Below are positions 26,336 to 33,673 of a stretch of 33,673 nucleotides of DNA, one piece after another. Source of the DNA: Methylicorpusculum sp. (lineage in GTDB: Bacteria > Pseudomonadota > Gammaproteobacteria > Methylococcales > Methylomonadaceae). Location of the stretch: assembly GCF_030651835.1 (NCBI RefSeq), contig NZ_JAUSBX010000077.1:1-33673 (forward strand), written 5' to 3'. The notes beneath the pieces were generated by a model, which was given only the letters and a program-made list of their open reading frames with translations, did not search any database and was not told the DNA's origin. The translations under genes and the position numbers were made by a program. Positions within the stretch are counted from its first letter, which is position 1. Each line of letters begins with the position of its first letter.

Positions 26336-27568
26336 CTAAATAATCGGCTTTCCTCTGGCCAGTTTAGGAAGATCCCCTTCCAACCCCATTGCATGGCGCA
26401 TGACTTTGTTTTTTGCCGGTTTAATGCGCCCAGCCAAACCCAAGCCAAAATTTCTAATAATTTTTAATGGCAGTATTTTATTACTGAAAATCTGATAAAA
26501 AGCATCCATCACCGTCATCATGCGCAGATTTTCCAGCTTACGCGTTTTTTCGTAACGCTTCAGAACCTGGATATCGCCGACAAACTCTCCATTTCTATAG
26601 GCATCCAGTACCACTTCGCCTAAAGCTGCCGCATCCAACAAGCCGATATTGACGCCTTGCCCTGCCAAAGGGTTGATCATATGCGCTGCATCACCCACCA
26701 ACGCGACCCCTTGTTTGACATAATCTTGCGCATGCTGCCTTTTTAACGGAAAGCTGGCCGTACCGATAATAGCTTTCAAGTCACCTAAACATTCCGGAAA
26801 AGCCTCTTTCAATTCGATCATCAACTGCGCTTGAGGAAGCGATTTCAATCGCTGAATTTCATCCACCGAGTTGTACCATACCAATGAAGCAAAAGGACCA
26901 TTCAACGGAAGAAAGGCCTGAGGACCGGACGGCAGAAAACGCTGCCAGGTAATGTCTTGTTGTGGATAATCCGTCTCCACATAAATGACCATCGCATGCT
27001 GCTTGTAGTCCCAGCTGGTGACACCCAAACCGACCTTTTGCCGAATTCTGGACTGACCACCATCCGCAGCCACAACAAGTTTTGCGGTTAATTCACGGCC
27101 ATCGTCAAGCATGATGGTTGAACATTCCACTGAAGCTAAAGGATTGTATTCAATGTTTTTTATGGATGTCGGGCAGATGAGCGTCACATTGGAAAAGTCC
27201 TTTAACCGCTCCAGTAAAGCCAGTTGGGTAATTCTATTTTCAACGATAAAACCCAGTTCAGAATAACCAATGTCATCGCTACAAAACTCGGTATCACCCG
27301 CAGTCTCCCAAACCCTCATGCGCCGGAATGGGCAATACCGCCTTGAAATGACTCCCTGCCATGCGCCTAATGTCTCCAGAATGCGTTTAGACGCAATACT
27401 GAGCGCGGAAACCCTGAGATCGTGAGGCTGATCCTGAGCAAATAACTGAGGCTCCATTTGCTCAATTACCGCAACCGAAAGCGAACTACCGCCCAAGGCA
27501 CAAGCGACTGCGGCACCCACCATCCCGCCGCCCACAACAATTACATCAAAATTTAATTTCGTCGTCAT
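26336..27568 (-). CDS. UbiH/UbiF/VisC-family ubiquinone biosynthesis hydroxylase
   Basis: FAD-dependent monooxygenase that hydroxylates the ubiquinone precursor ring. The 410 residues have the N-terminal dinucleotide motif VVGGGMVGAAVA, the LRVSALSIASKRILETLGAW segment, the central DG motif VVAADGGQSRIRQ and the FAD-ribityl motif LVGDAAHMINPLAGQGVNIGLLDAAAL. Parts look most like UbiF (WQRFLPSGPQAFLPL, SLVWYNS) and others like UbiI (GYSELGFIVEN, SWDYKQHA), so the ring position (C5 or C6) is not settled and no symbol is given. The leader lacks a clear ribosome binding site. A large folded inverted-repeat element lies immediately upstream (27612-27768) and separates it from the SPOR-coaX-birA cluster on the same strand. 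Confidence 0.9.
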   Translation of the reverse strand: MTTKLNFDVIVVGGGMVGAAVACALGGSSLSVAVIEQMEPQLFAQDQPHDLRVSALSIASKRILETLGAWQGVISRRYCPFRRMRVWETAGDTEFCSDDIGYSELGFIVENRITQLALLERLKDFSNVTLICPTSIKNIEYNPLASVECSTIMLDDGRELTAKLVVAADGGQSRIRQKVGLGVTSWDYKQHAMVIYVETDYPQQDITWQRFLPSGPQAFLPLNGPFASLVWYNSVDEIQRLKSLPQAQLMIELKEAFPECLGDLKAIIGTASFPLKRQHAQDYVKQGVALVGDAAHMINPLAGQGVNIGLLDAAALGEVVLDAYRNGEFVGDIQVLKRYEKTRKLENLRMMTVMDAFYQIFSNKILPLKIIRNFGLGLAGRIKPAKNKVMRHAMGLEGDLPKLARGKPII

Positions 27569-27611
27569 TTCGTAAAAGAATCCAATTGAAGGTCAAATGT
27601 CATTTTACCAG

Positions 27612-27768
27612 CAATTCCCAGTTTGAACTTTTATGTGGCTTTGTGGGGAGGTGTAAGCCTTGCGAGGAACGCCGTAGACCCATCCATGGGGCTTGACGGC
27701 AACATCCCTGCTGCCGACATCCCCGCAAAGCTTACACCGCCCCTTCTTTATCATTAAACTGGGAATTG
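27612..27768. repeat. 157-base nested inverted-repeat element
   Basis: The outer arms CAATTCCCAGTTT (27612-27624) and AAACTGGGAATTG (27756-27768) are perfect over 13 bases. Inner 20-base arms at 27645-27664 and 27724-27743 are complementary at 18 positions (GGTGTAAGC facing GCTTACACC). The centre holds two hairpins: CCCAT-cc-ATGGG (27679-27690) and CGGCAACA-TCCC-TGCTGCCG (27697-27716, one mismatch). The GGCAACATCCCTG core is shared with the 75-base elements at 2495 and 24124. Confidence 0.8.
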
Positions 27769-27866
27769 ATGACATTTTACAGCTTAACGGAAAGTGAGTA
27801 GATGATTTATACCTACTCCTTCTGAAAACTAGAAGTTTTTTCGATCCAACAGGAGTAATAGTACTT

Positions 27867-28910
27867 TCAAGGGCTTTTGACGGCACATTGATTAGAAACG
27901 GATATTTGAATCTCCGGATGATTATCGGACCATTTTGCCTTGCTGGCGATGAGATTTTCTTCTAATTCAGGTGCGATGTTAATTTGGGCAAATATCCGTT
28001 TTTTAGGTTTGTAGCGGGGCTTAATCAGCGCCTCAACTCCTTTTGTTTTCAAGGTTTGTTGATGCGATAAAGCTCTGATTTCACTACTGAAAAAACCCAA
28101 AGAAATCTCTCCCTGATTTGCCCCGGATCGATGTATCAAAAGATCACTGACCCCTTTAAGTTTAAACTCATCAAAATTCATCAGAGACTGCTCATAAGTT
28201 TCTGCAGCAGGAAAATAAACCAGATAACCATCCGCCTCATCAACATTACGGGGGACTTGTTTTATCTGTTTAGCGTCAATGCCTGTCAACTTTCTCCAGG
28301 CTTGAAAAGAAGCCTGATTACTGAAAGGCCCGGCTTCATAACACATATTGGCCTGTTGATAGGCTGAAGCTTCGACCGCTATGTTTTTCTTGGTTTCTGT
28401 TACAGCGACTGGGGACGATTGAACTGGCTGAGATCCAGGTACTTGTGGCTGACTACTGGACGCCTTACTTTCTTTAGTCGGCGCTGTGGCCAATTCTTTA
28501 ATGTCTTTAACCGGTGTTACCAATTTCTGTTCGGAAGATTCAGGTTTTATAGCACTGGATTGGCTGGCATCGAGCTTTACCCTCTTTTCTTTTTCGGCCA
28601 GTGCTAATTGGCTTGATGCCTTATCGGCTGTCTTCTCAACAATTATATTTTTATCAGGGGCAACAACCTCTTTAGACAGAAAGGTGAAATCTTTTTGCTG
28701 ATCAATTTGCATCCATTGCTCTGTCAACTTGACATCAACAGTACCCTTTTGAGGTTTAATCTCACTGACCAGCAATATAGGCTCAAGACCTAATAGCATT
28801 TGAGCCTCGGGCTGTGCTTGCCCGGCATAGTGCTGCGGCTGCTGAAACTGCCATGCAAATAAAACAATATTGGCCAATAAAAAAATAAAGGTTAGGATTT
28901 TCATCATCAT
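27867..28910 (-). CDS. SPOR-domain-like membrane protein downstream of coaX
   Basis: The 347 residues start with a transmembrane helix (KILTFIFLLANIVLFAWQF, about 4-22). A low-complexity Ser/Pro/Gln/Lys-rich linker follows (about 60-190), then a folded C-terminal part (about 190-345). Within it, ISLGFFSSEIRALSHQQTLKTKGVEALIKPR (about 267-300) resembles the SPOR motif that binds denuded septal peptidoglycan. CYEAGPFSNQASFQAW (about 193-208) looks like a second, related half. A protein of this kind after coaX is common in gammaproteobacteria. The start ATG overlaps the coaX stop by four bases (ATGA), so translation is coupled. A role in cell division or envelope remodelling is inference. Confidence 0.75.
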   Translation of the reverse strand: MMMKILTFIFLLANIVLFAWQFQQPQHYAGQAQPEAQMLLGLEPILLVSEIKPQKGTVDVKLTEQWMQIDQQKDFTFLSKEVVAPDKNIIVEKTADKASSQLALAEKEKRVKLDASQSSAIKPESSEQKLVTPVKDIKELATAPTKESKASSSQPQVPGSQPVQSSPVAVTETKKNIAVEASAYQQANMCYEAGPFSNQASFQAWRKLTGIDAKQIKQVPRNVDEADGYLVYFPAAETYEQSLMNFDEFKLKGVSDLLIHRSGANQGEISLGFFSSEIRALSHQQTLKTKGVEALIKPRYKPKKRIFAQINIAPELEENLIASKAKWSDNHPEIQISVSNQCAVKSP

Positions 28911-29638
28911 GTTTTCAAAAAAATCCCCAGTCCTCTGAGAACCAAATCAGACACCAAGCTGCTTTGATAACCAAGATAAGCGGCCAGTTTTGCCGCATCG
29001 CCTCCGGTCAATAGGATGTGTGGCCGTGTTGCTTGTCTGGAAACAATCTGTTCGATCAAGCCGGCCGCCGCTAAAAATGTACCACTATAAATTCCAGGCA
29101 AAGTCGCATCAGATAAACCGACAGGGTAATCCTGGTCATCATAAGGCAATGCCGAGGTGCCTACACAAAGAGACTCTCGCATCATCGTCAAACCGGGACA
29201 AATAACTCCGCCAAGATGTACCCCTTGCTCATTCATTAAATCAATTGTTAACGCCGTACCGCAATCAACAACGCATACGGCTTGCCGAGTCATTTGCCTG
29301 GCGGCTATTAACCCAAGCCATCGGTCGACACCCAGCTGAGCCGGATTTTTATAGCCATTGCTGACACCCGGACCGTTTGCTGTTGATTCAGCTTCGTAAA
29401 TGGTAATTGAAGGCCAAAGGCTTTTGGCAATGTGTTTCACCGATTGATTAATCTGCTCTGCACTGACACATGACACGGCCAATTGATTCGGCGCATTTTC
29501 AATCGATGACCATTCGGATGCCAGCGATTTTTCGAACTCAGCCTGACTATGTACCAAAGATTTAGGCGGCATCACCTCGCTATCTTTCATGATGGCCCAT
29601 TTAATCCGGGTATTGCCTATATCAACCAGGATATCCAT
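28907..29638 (-). CDS. coaX: Type III pantothenate kinase
   Basis: First step of coenzyme A synthesis: ATP-dependent phosphorylation of pantothenate, insensitive to CoA feedback in this enzyme type. From the ATG at 29638 the protein has 243 residues and belongs to the ASKHA fold: DIGNTRIKWAI at the N-terminus (phosphate-1 motif), GVDRWLGLIAARQ in the middle, VDCGTALTIDLM (phosphate-2) and LLTGGDAAKLAAYL (adenosine motif). A longer frame reaching 29725 would put 29 unrelated residues ahead of MDILVDIGN, so it is rejected. The chosen start lies inside the end of birA, a 17-base overlap, which implies coupled expression. Confidence 0.95.
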   Translation of the reverse strand: MDILVDIGNTRIKWAIMKDSEVMPPKSLVHSQAEFEKSLASEWSSIENAPNQLAVSCVSAEQINQSVKHIAKSLWPSITIYEAESTANGPGVSNGYKNPAQLGVDRWLGLIAARQMTRQAVCVVDCGTALTIDLMNEQGVHLGGVICPGLTMMRESLCVGTSALPYDDQDYPVGLSDATLPGIYSGTFLAAAGLIEQIVSRQATRPHILLTGGDAAKLAAYLGYQSSLVSDLVLRGLGIFLKT

Positions 29639-30626
29639 AGCTCTTGCTGTTAAAACTGATTTCGCCTGAAGCAAAGGATTTAATTTTCCCGTCCTCACCC
29701 CGTAATCTAAACAAGCCGTTATCATCGATACCTTCTGCCGTCCCTGTTAACGTTTCATTACCGATAAATACCGTTACATTTTGATCCTTCAGGCAATCAT
29801 AGCTTCGCCATTCATCAAGGTAAACCTGAATTCCGTTAACACTGAACTGATTTAAAACCGGCAACAGATGATCAAGCAATAATGCGGTGAGATGGTTTCT
29901 GGAAACGGGTGATTGACTGACTTTTTCAAGGTCGGTCCATACCTGGTCAATTTTTTGAGCCTGCTTTTCAGGCATATAGAGATTCAGACCGATTCCCGTC
30001 ACGACACTGATGGGTCCGTTTGATTCGCCGGATACTTCAACCAGAATTCCTCCCAACTTATGACCCTGCCAATAGATATCGTTGGGCCATTTTAAGCCTA
30101 TGCCATCAATATTCGCCGCCTTCAATGCACGGACTATTGCCACACCGGCAGCCAAGCTCAATCCTGAAATAGCGGAAGGTCCTTCCTGAAAACGCCAGAG
30201 TACCGATAGATAGATATTACAACCAAAGGGAGATACCCAGTTGCGCCCTCGCCTGCCACGACCTGCACTCTGATGCTCGGCAAGACAAATTGAACCTGAC
30301 GGGCTGTCCAATTTGGCTTGCTCAATGAGATAGGTATTGGTCGAAGCCAGCTGGTCATGAACAGTTAAGGTCGAGACCAGGGAATTTACCTGACCTGAAA
30401 GTTTAGCCCGAATAGTCGAGGCATCCAATAACTCAATTGGCCTGGTTAATCGATACCCTTTACCTTTAACTGAGATTAATTCAAGACCAACGTCACTCAA
30501 ACTGCTTAAGTGCTTCCAAATTGCAGTCCGGCTGACACCTAATTCAACCGACAAATTCGAACCCGAGTGAAATTCACCATCGGCAAGAAGATGTAATATC
30601 ATTTTTTGCATTGCAGACAATAACAC
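29622..30626 (-). CDS. birA: Biotin-protein ligase / biotin operon repressor BirA
   Basis: Attaches biotin to acetyl-CoA carboxylase carrier protein and, as the biotinyl-AMP-bound dimer, represses biotin genes. The 334 residues begin with a winged helix-turn-helix (ILHLLADGEFHSGSNLSVELGVSRTAIWKHLSSL), so the repressor domain is present. Catalytic motifs follow: GRGRRGRNW in the biotinyl-AMP loop, KWPNDIYWQGHKLGGILVE with the catalytic Lys, and a C-terminal SH3-like domain (EWRSYDCLKDQNVTVFIGNETLTGTAEGIDDNGLFRLR). The start may be GTG at 30626, which gives the E. coli-like distance to the helix-turn-helix, or ATG at 30611. It lies 31 bases after a PilZ gene. No bio genes are nearby. Confidence 0.96.
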   Translation of the reverse strand: MLLSAMQKMILHLLADGEFHSGSNLSVELGVSRTAIWKHLSSLSDVGLELISVKGKGYRLTRPIELLDASTIRAKLSGQVNSLVSTLTVHDQLASTNTYLIEQAKLDSPSGSICLAEHQSAGRGRRGRNWVSPFGCNIYLSVLWRFQEGPSAISGLSLAAGVAIVRALKAANIDGIGLKWPNDIYWQGHKLGGILVEVSGESNGPISVVTGIGLNLYMPEKQAQKIDQVWTDLEKVSQSPVSRNHLTALLLDHLLPVLNQFSVNGIQVYLDEWRSYDCLKDQNVTVFIGNETLTGTAEGIDDNGLFRLRGEDGKIKSFASGEISFNSKSYGYPG

Positions 30627-30657
30627 TATGATCTACTTTCAAATCCGAAGAAGAATC

Positions 30658-31248
30658 TCAAACTTTTGGCACTTCTTTACTTTCTCTAATCTGTTGCATT
30701 TGCCGTTTGACGATATGCTTGATCAACAACTCTCTATCCTGATCTTTCATATTGATATAATCGACCCCGGCCACATAAGGAAACCCGGACGCGGAATCAG
30801 TTTTTGGCTTGCAATAAACGACTTTGGCGTAAGTCACAATAACCGCCATGCAGGAAACCAGGAGCATTTTAATTTCGAGATAATCATCAACATTTAATTT
30901 TTCAGTGCAGTCAAAAGCAAGTCCTGATGCGCTCAGGTTAACATTAATGGTATCTTTTTCTTTAAAATCAGCCCCCTGCATCACCAACGCCTGTGCAATC
31001 AATTCGACTTTACTGTCAATGATTTTCAGATAATCAGCCACTTCGGGAGAAGTCCTTTCCAAACGAGACATCATGAATCTGGATTCTTGAGACATTATTT
31101 CCAAAGCTGCGGACAAAGAGCAATTTCCCAGTACGTTATCGCTAATATGACTGGTTCGATTAACCATTTTTTCATCAATCGGTTTGTAATATAGATTCAC
31201 TTCATCGTCAATGCGAAAAAAACGTCTTCTCTCTTCTTCATGAGTCAT
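30658..31248 (-). CDS. PilZ-domain protein next to the flagellar stator genes
   Basis: The 196 residues contain a split PilZ domain. The N-terminal ERRRFFRIDDEVNLYY supplies RxxxR (Arg8-Arg12). A helical insertion of about 70 residues follows (SDNVLGNCSLSAALEIM ... DSKVELIAQALVMQG). The barrel then resumes with INVNLSASGLAF, the second c-di-GMP motif in the form NxSxxG, and AGVDYINM near the end. Both binding motifs are present, so c-di-GMP binding is likely. The gene follows pomB by 45 bases and precedes birA by 31. Position suggests c-di-GMP control of the stator, in analogy with YcgR-type brakes, but the YcgR N-terminal domain is absent. The ATG is preceded by AGGAT. Confidence 0.85.
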   Translation of the reverse strand: MTHEEERRRFFRIDDEVNLYYKPIDEKMVNRTSHISDNVLGNCSLSAALEIMSQESRFMMSRLERTSPEVADYLKIIDSKVELIAQALVMQGADFKEKDTINVNLSASGLAFDCTEKLNVDDYLEIKMLLVSCMAVIVTYAKVVYCKPKTDSASGFPYVAGVDYINMKDQDRELLIKHIVKRQMQQIRESKEVPKV

Positions 31249-31293
31249 GGTCAGTATCCTAGGTTTATAAATTGCATGGCTTAATCTCTTTTA

Positions 31294-32151
31294 TTATTCC
31301 GCTTGAGGGAATAGCTCCCTTGATAAAGAAGGATCATCCTGCATGACGACAATTTCAACCCTTCTGTTCTTGGCTCGGTCTTCCTGTGTTTTGTTTGGTA
31401 CCAATGGCTTCGTATCAGCATAACCTTCAATCACAAAGCGCGTAGGATCAGTTCCTGTCTGTTGAAACAGGAAATGTGAAACAGTCACTGCCCGGGAAGC
31501 CGAGAGCTCCCAGTTGGATCGATAAGCTTGCGTGGAAATTGGAATATCATCTGAGTGCCCGGCCACATGCACTTTTCCAGGCGAATCATTAACGGCTGCA
31601 GATATTTTTTTCATGACCGGCTCAAATCCCGCTTTTAATACCGCCGTGCCTGAAGGAAAAGACCCTCTCTCTTCGATACGAATAATAATATTCAGATTGA
31701 TCGCTTCAACTGAAACCAATCCTTGTTTTATTTCATCTTTCAATGATTCTTTGATTTTTTCGGCTTGCTCTTTGACTTCATCCAGTTTTTTCTCTAACAA
31801 TTGTTTTTCTGCGTCTTCAAGTTTACTCTCTTCGATAGTCTCAGCTAATGTAGACGAACGCTGTTGCGTCGTTTGCTTCACATCTTCCAATGCCGTTGGC
31901 TCAGTTGGGGCCGGAGAAAAATGCTGCGCAATAATGCTGGTTCCCATAGGGATATCGTAAGCAGGTACATCTTTTTGCACCCCGAAGGCATCCTGCATTT
32001 CATCGGACATTTTTTTAAACTTCTTGGCATCCATCGTCGCCATCGATAACAGCAGAATAAAAAAACACATCAATAACGACATTAAATCGGCAAAAGTAGC
32101 TAACCATAAAGGCGCACCTACCGGAGGACATTTAGGACATTCATCAGCCAT
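31294..32151 (-). CDS. pomB: Flagellar stator protein PomB (MotB family)
   Basis: Peptidoglycan-anchored stator subunit of the flagellar motor. The 285 residues have a short cytoplasmic N-terminus with CPKCPP, one transmembrane helix with the ion-binding Asp22 (FADLMSLLMCFFILLLS), a plug/linker region (about 45-140, with a Glu/Lys-rich coiled-coil-like stretch) and an OmpA-like domain (about 145-275: VHVAGHSDDIP, YRSNWELSASRAVTV, IEGYADTKPLVPN, NRRVEIVV). PIGxSIIAQ-like text (IPMGTSIIAQHFSPAPTEPT) closely resembles Vibrio PomB, which points to sodium rather than proton coupling. AAGGTGAT precedes the ATG. It lies 11 bases after pomA. Confidence 0.92.
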   Translation of the reverse strand: MADECPKCPPVGAPLWLATFADLMSLLMCFFILLLSMATMDAKKFKKMSDEMQDAFGVQKDVPAYDIPMGTSIIAQHFSPAPTEPTALEDVKQTTQQRSSTLAETIEESKLEDAEKQLLEKKLDEVKEQAEKIKESLKDEIKQGLVSVEAINLNIIIRIEERGSFPSGTAVLKAGFEPVMKKISAAVNDSPGKVHVAGHSDDIPISTQAYRSNWELSASRAVTVSHFLFQQTGTDPTRFVIEGYADTKPLVPNKTQEDRAKNRRVEIVVMQDDPSLSRELFPQAE

Positions 32152-32162
32152 ATATCACCTTG

Positions 32163-32918
32163 TTAATCTTCAGCTTTACGCTTTTTATCAGAAATATAGG
32201 AATTCAGTAACGCTTCCAGTACTTTGGGATTCATACCTTCCTGTATGCCGGAGATCGTTTCCAGAATCAACTCCCTGTTGGTTTTTTCATAAAGTAAAAC
32301 TTTTGCCAATTTATCGACCATGGGTAATGCAAAGCAGTTTGCCACCATCGCGCCATAAAGCGTTGTCAGTAAGGCCACCGCCATAGCAGGACCAATAGCG
32401 GCAGGATCCGACATATTCGCAAGCATTTGCACCAATCCCACCAAGGTTCCGATCATGCCCATTGCCGGAGCTAAATCGCCAACACCTTTCCACATATCCT
32501 GGCCGACTTCATTTCTTGCAACCATTTGACTGATTTCCTGCTCCAGCATTCGCTTGACAAAAGCCGGGTCATGTCCATCGACACAAAGACTGATACCTTT
32601 TTTTAGAAACACATTGGTAATGGTTTCCCCTTCCAAAGCCAATAAACCGTTTTTTCTGGCAATGTCGGATAAACGAACCCCTTCTTCTATCAAGGCATTG
32701 GGGTCGTCCCGTTTATTTAAAAATGCTTTTGCCAACACGCCGAACGAACGTAAAAAATCCGATAACGGAATTCGCATCAAGGAAACACCAAATGTCCCTC
32801 CAAATACTATCAGTAAGGAAGGAACATCGACAAACATCATGACGTCCCCACCCACCAAAATGGCTGCCATTATGATCCCAATGCCAATAATAAAACCTAA
32901 TAAGGACGCTATATCCAT
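32163..32918 (-). CDS. pomA: Flagellar stator protein PomA (MotA family)
   Basis: Channel-forming stator subunit that converts ion flow to torque on FliG. The 251 residues have four membrane helices: two at the N-terminus (SLLGFIIGIGIIMAAILVGG and PSLLIVFGGTFGVSLM), a cytoplasmic loop with charged torque residues (RKNGLLALEGETI ... GHDPAFVKRMLEQEI) and two later helices (DLAPAMGMIGTLVGLVQML and PAMAVALLTTLYGAMVANCF). Length and wording (MDIASLLG, MFVDVPSLLIV, KGISLCVDGHD, IGPAMAVALLTTLYGA) follow Vibrio PomA rather than proton-type MotA of about 295 residues. Sodium coupling is therefore likely but inferred. GAGGGG before the ATG supports the start. First gene of the stator-PilZ-birA-coaX-SPOR run. 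Confidence 0.94.
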   Translation of the reverse strand: MDIASLLGFIIGIGIIMAAILVGGDVMMFVDVPSLLIVFGGTFGVSLMRIPLSDFLRSFGVLAKAFLNKRDDPNALIEEGVRLSDIARKNGLLALEGETITNVFLKKGISLCVDGHDPAFVKRMLEQEISQMVARNEVGQDMWKGVGDLAPAMGMIGTLVGLVQMLANMSDPAAIGPAMAVALLTTLYGAMVANCFALPMVDKLAKVLLYEKTNRELILETISGIQEGMNPKVLEALLNSYISDKKRKAED

Positions 32919-33673
32919 TCTTAACCCCTCATATTTGATGGACAGTAAACTTGATAAAAAGAAACTTTAAAGGCAGAAAGTACTGAACTTACCTGTTGAA
33001 AAATCAGGGAAAGACATCTCATCTAATTCCGGACAGGTTGAACGCAGTAACCATTTAATCACCGCCTACCGTAATGATTGATACTCCCATGCCGAAATAC
33101 TCTTCACTTCTAAGTGAGCCAGGAGTCGATGTTAAACCTGCAAAAACGTGGATTAGTATAGTTCAAATATGTGGAGCTTAATTTCTTTAGACGATTCACC
33201 ATCCAAACCTGGACCTGACCATGGTTAGCTGAAAGCGGATGTATAGCCGAGGTTTATCGAATTGATATCACGATTAGTATAGGTACGTTTTCATTTCCTT
33301 TGTTTCAGACGCTCCTTATTCAATTTCAACCTGAATTCCATTCCCCCCAGGGTAAACGCATTAAAATAATTAATATATCAATATGTTTTATCTGGTTGCT
33401 TAGAACGCATCGTCAATTTGGCTCAACTCAAGGCGCCCCTCCCTGGGTCCCGTTAGGCCGCGCCGAGCACTGGCGATTTTGCCGAGAATTGCCCGCTAGG
33501 GGAGCGGCAGGGATGCCGCTCGTTTTCGGAGAGCTAGGGATAGCCCATCCGAAAACCCTCGGTGAAATCGTCAGCGCGCAGGATGCAGCGGCCTCCGGGT
33601 GTCTTTTCTTTTGGATACTTTTCTTTGGACAAGCAAAGACAAAATCGGCGGGAACGATTTTGAACAGCTTTAG
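32919..33673. other. 755-base non-coding region upstream of pomA
   Basis: No convincing gene. A 35-codon frame at 33074-33181 has no ribosome binding site and no recognisable product. A small hairpin TCACTT-ct-AAGTGA is at about 33104-33117. I found no sigma-28 or sigma-54 promoter for pomA that I would defend. The last 230 bases are GC-richer and repeat-like (listed separately). Confidence 0.5.
33440..33673. repeat. Hairpin-rich repeat region at the window end
   Basis: Composition changes sharply near 33430. Perfect inverted repeats follow each other: GAGCGGCA-ggga-TGCCGCTC (33502-33521), then GTTTTCGGA (33522-33530) facing TCCGAAAAC (33548-33556), with GCTA-ggga-TAGC (33533-33544) nested inside. 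The remainder (from about 33600) reads through TTTTCTTTTGGATACTTTTC and similar low-complexity text with no valid gene. The right limit is outside the window. I take it as a dispersed intergenic repeat; copy number cannot be seen here. Confidence 0.6.

Noticed and set aside
27605-27886. 93-residue - strand frame between the SPOR and ubiquinone hydroxylase genes
   Set aside because: It spans the nested inverted-repeat element and overlaps the SPOR gene end; its composition is explained by the repeat.
33074-33181. 35-codon reading frame upstream of pomA
   Set aside because: No Shine-Dalgarno and no similarity that I recognise; expected by chance in a 755-base spacer.
2495-33556. CRISPR array or toxin-antitoxin system formed by the repeats
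   Set aside because: The repeats are dispersed singly, not regularly spaced, and no cas, toxin or antitoxin gene is present.

Overview
The window looks like a chromosomal segment of a mid-GC gammaproteobacterium. The evidence is the map-glnD pair divergent from rpsB-tsf-pyrH-frr-uppS-cdsA-dxr-rseP, a birA-coaX-SPOR cluster, and PomA/PomB-type stator proteins. The multicopper oxidase and the style of the dispersed intergenic repeats fit a methanotroph-like lineage (Methylococcales), but that is inference; no methane oxidation gene is present. Most of the window is housekeeping DNA. I see no CRISPR array, prophage, tRNA or rRNA.

Layout. 1-834: repeat-like DNA joined in frame to the C-terminal half of a UmuC-type polymerase (broken gene). 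842-2221 (-): L-serine dehydratase. 2853-5845 (+): a fusion of a VTT/DedA-like membrane domain with a class I flavin disulfide reductase, then a glycerophosphodiester phosphodiesterase. 5846-6284: spacer with an inverted pair of perfect DnaA boxes. 6285-7043 (+): membrane-anchored retropepsin-like protease. 7195-7297: short inverted-repeat element. 7364-8587 (-): PepSY protein and a LuxR-type regulator with a degenerate receiver. 8783-11383 (+): mutS, with a terminator shared with convergent dsbC. 11455-19726 (-): the conserved translation, isoprenoid, lipid and envelope-protease cluster, ending rseP-dsbC instead of rseP-bamA. 20041-23438 (+): map-glnD. 23504-23950 (-): PilZ-like protein. 24513-26261 (+): membrane-anchored two-domain multicopper oxidase. 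26336-27568 (-): ubiquinone hydroxylase. 27867-32918 (-): pomA-pomB-pilZ-birA-coaX-SPOR in one tight co-directional run. 32919-33673: a long spacer ending in a hairpin-rich repeat.

How the genes work together. The 11-20 kb block couples ribosome components (S2, EF-Ts, RRF) to UMP supply, undecaprenyl diphosphate and CDP-diacylglycerol synthesis, the MEP isoprenoid step and site-2 proteolysis in the envelope stress response. The flagellar block pairs a probably sodium-driven stator with a PilZ protein whose c-di-GMP motif looks intact.

The least explained structure is non-coding. A 75-base element occurs twice (2495-2569 and 24124-24198) with three identical blocks at identical spacing. It is built around a hairpin with a TCCC loop, and a related but larger folded element lies at 27612-27768. 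Each of the three lies upstream of a gene for a redox protein. Related GGGA-loop hairpins occur at 7202-7224 and 33502-33544.
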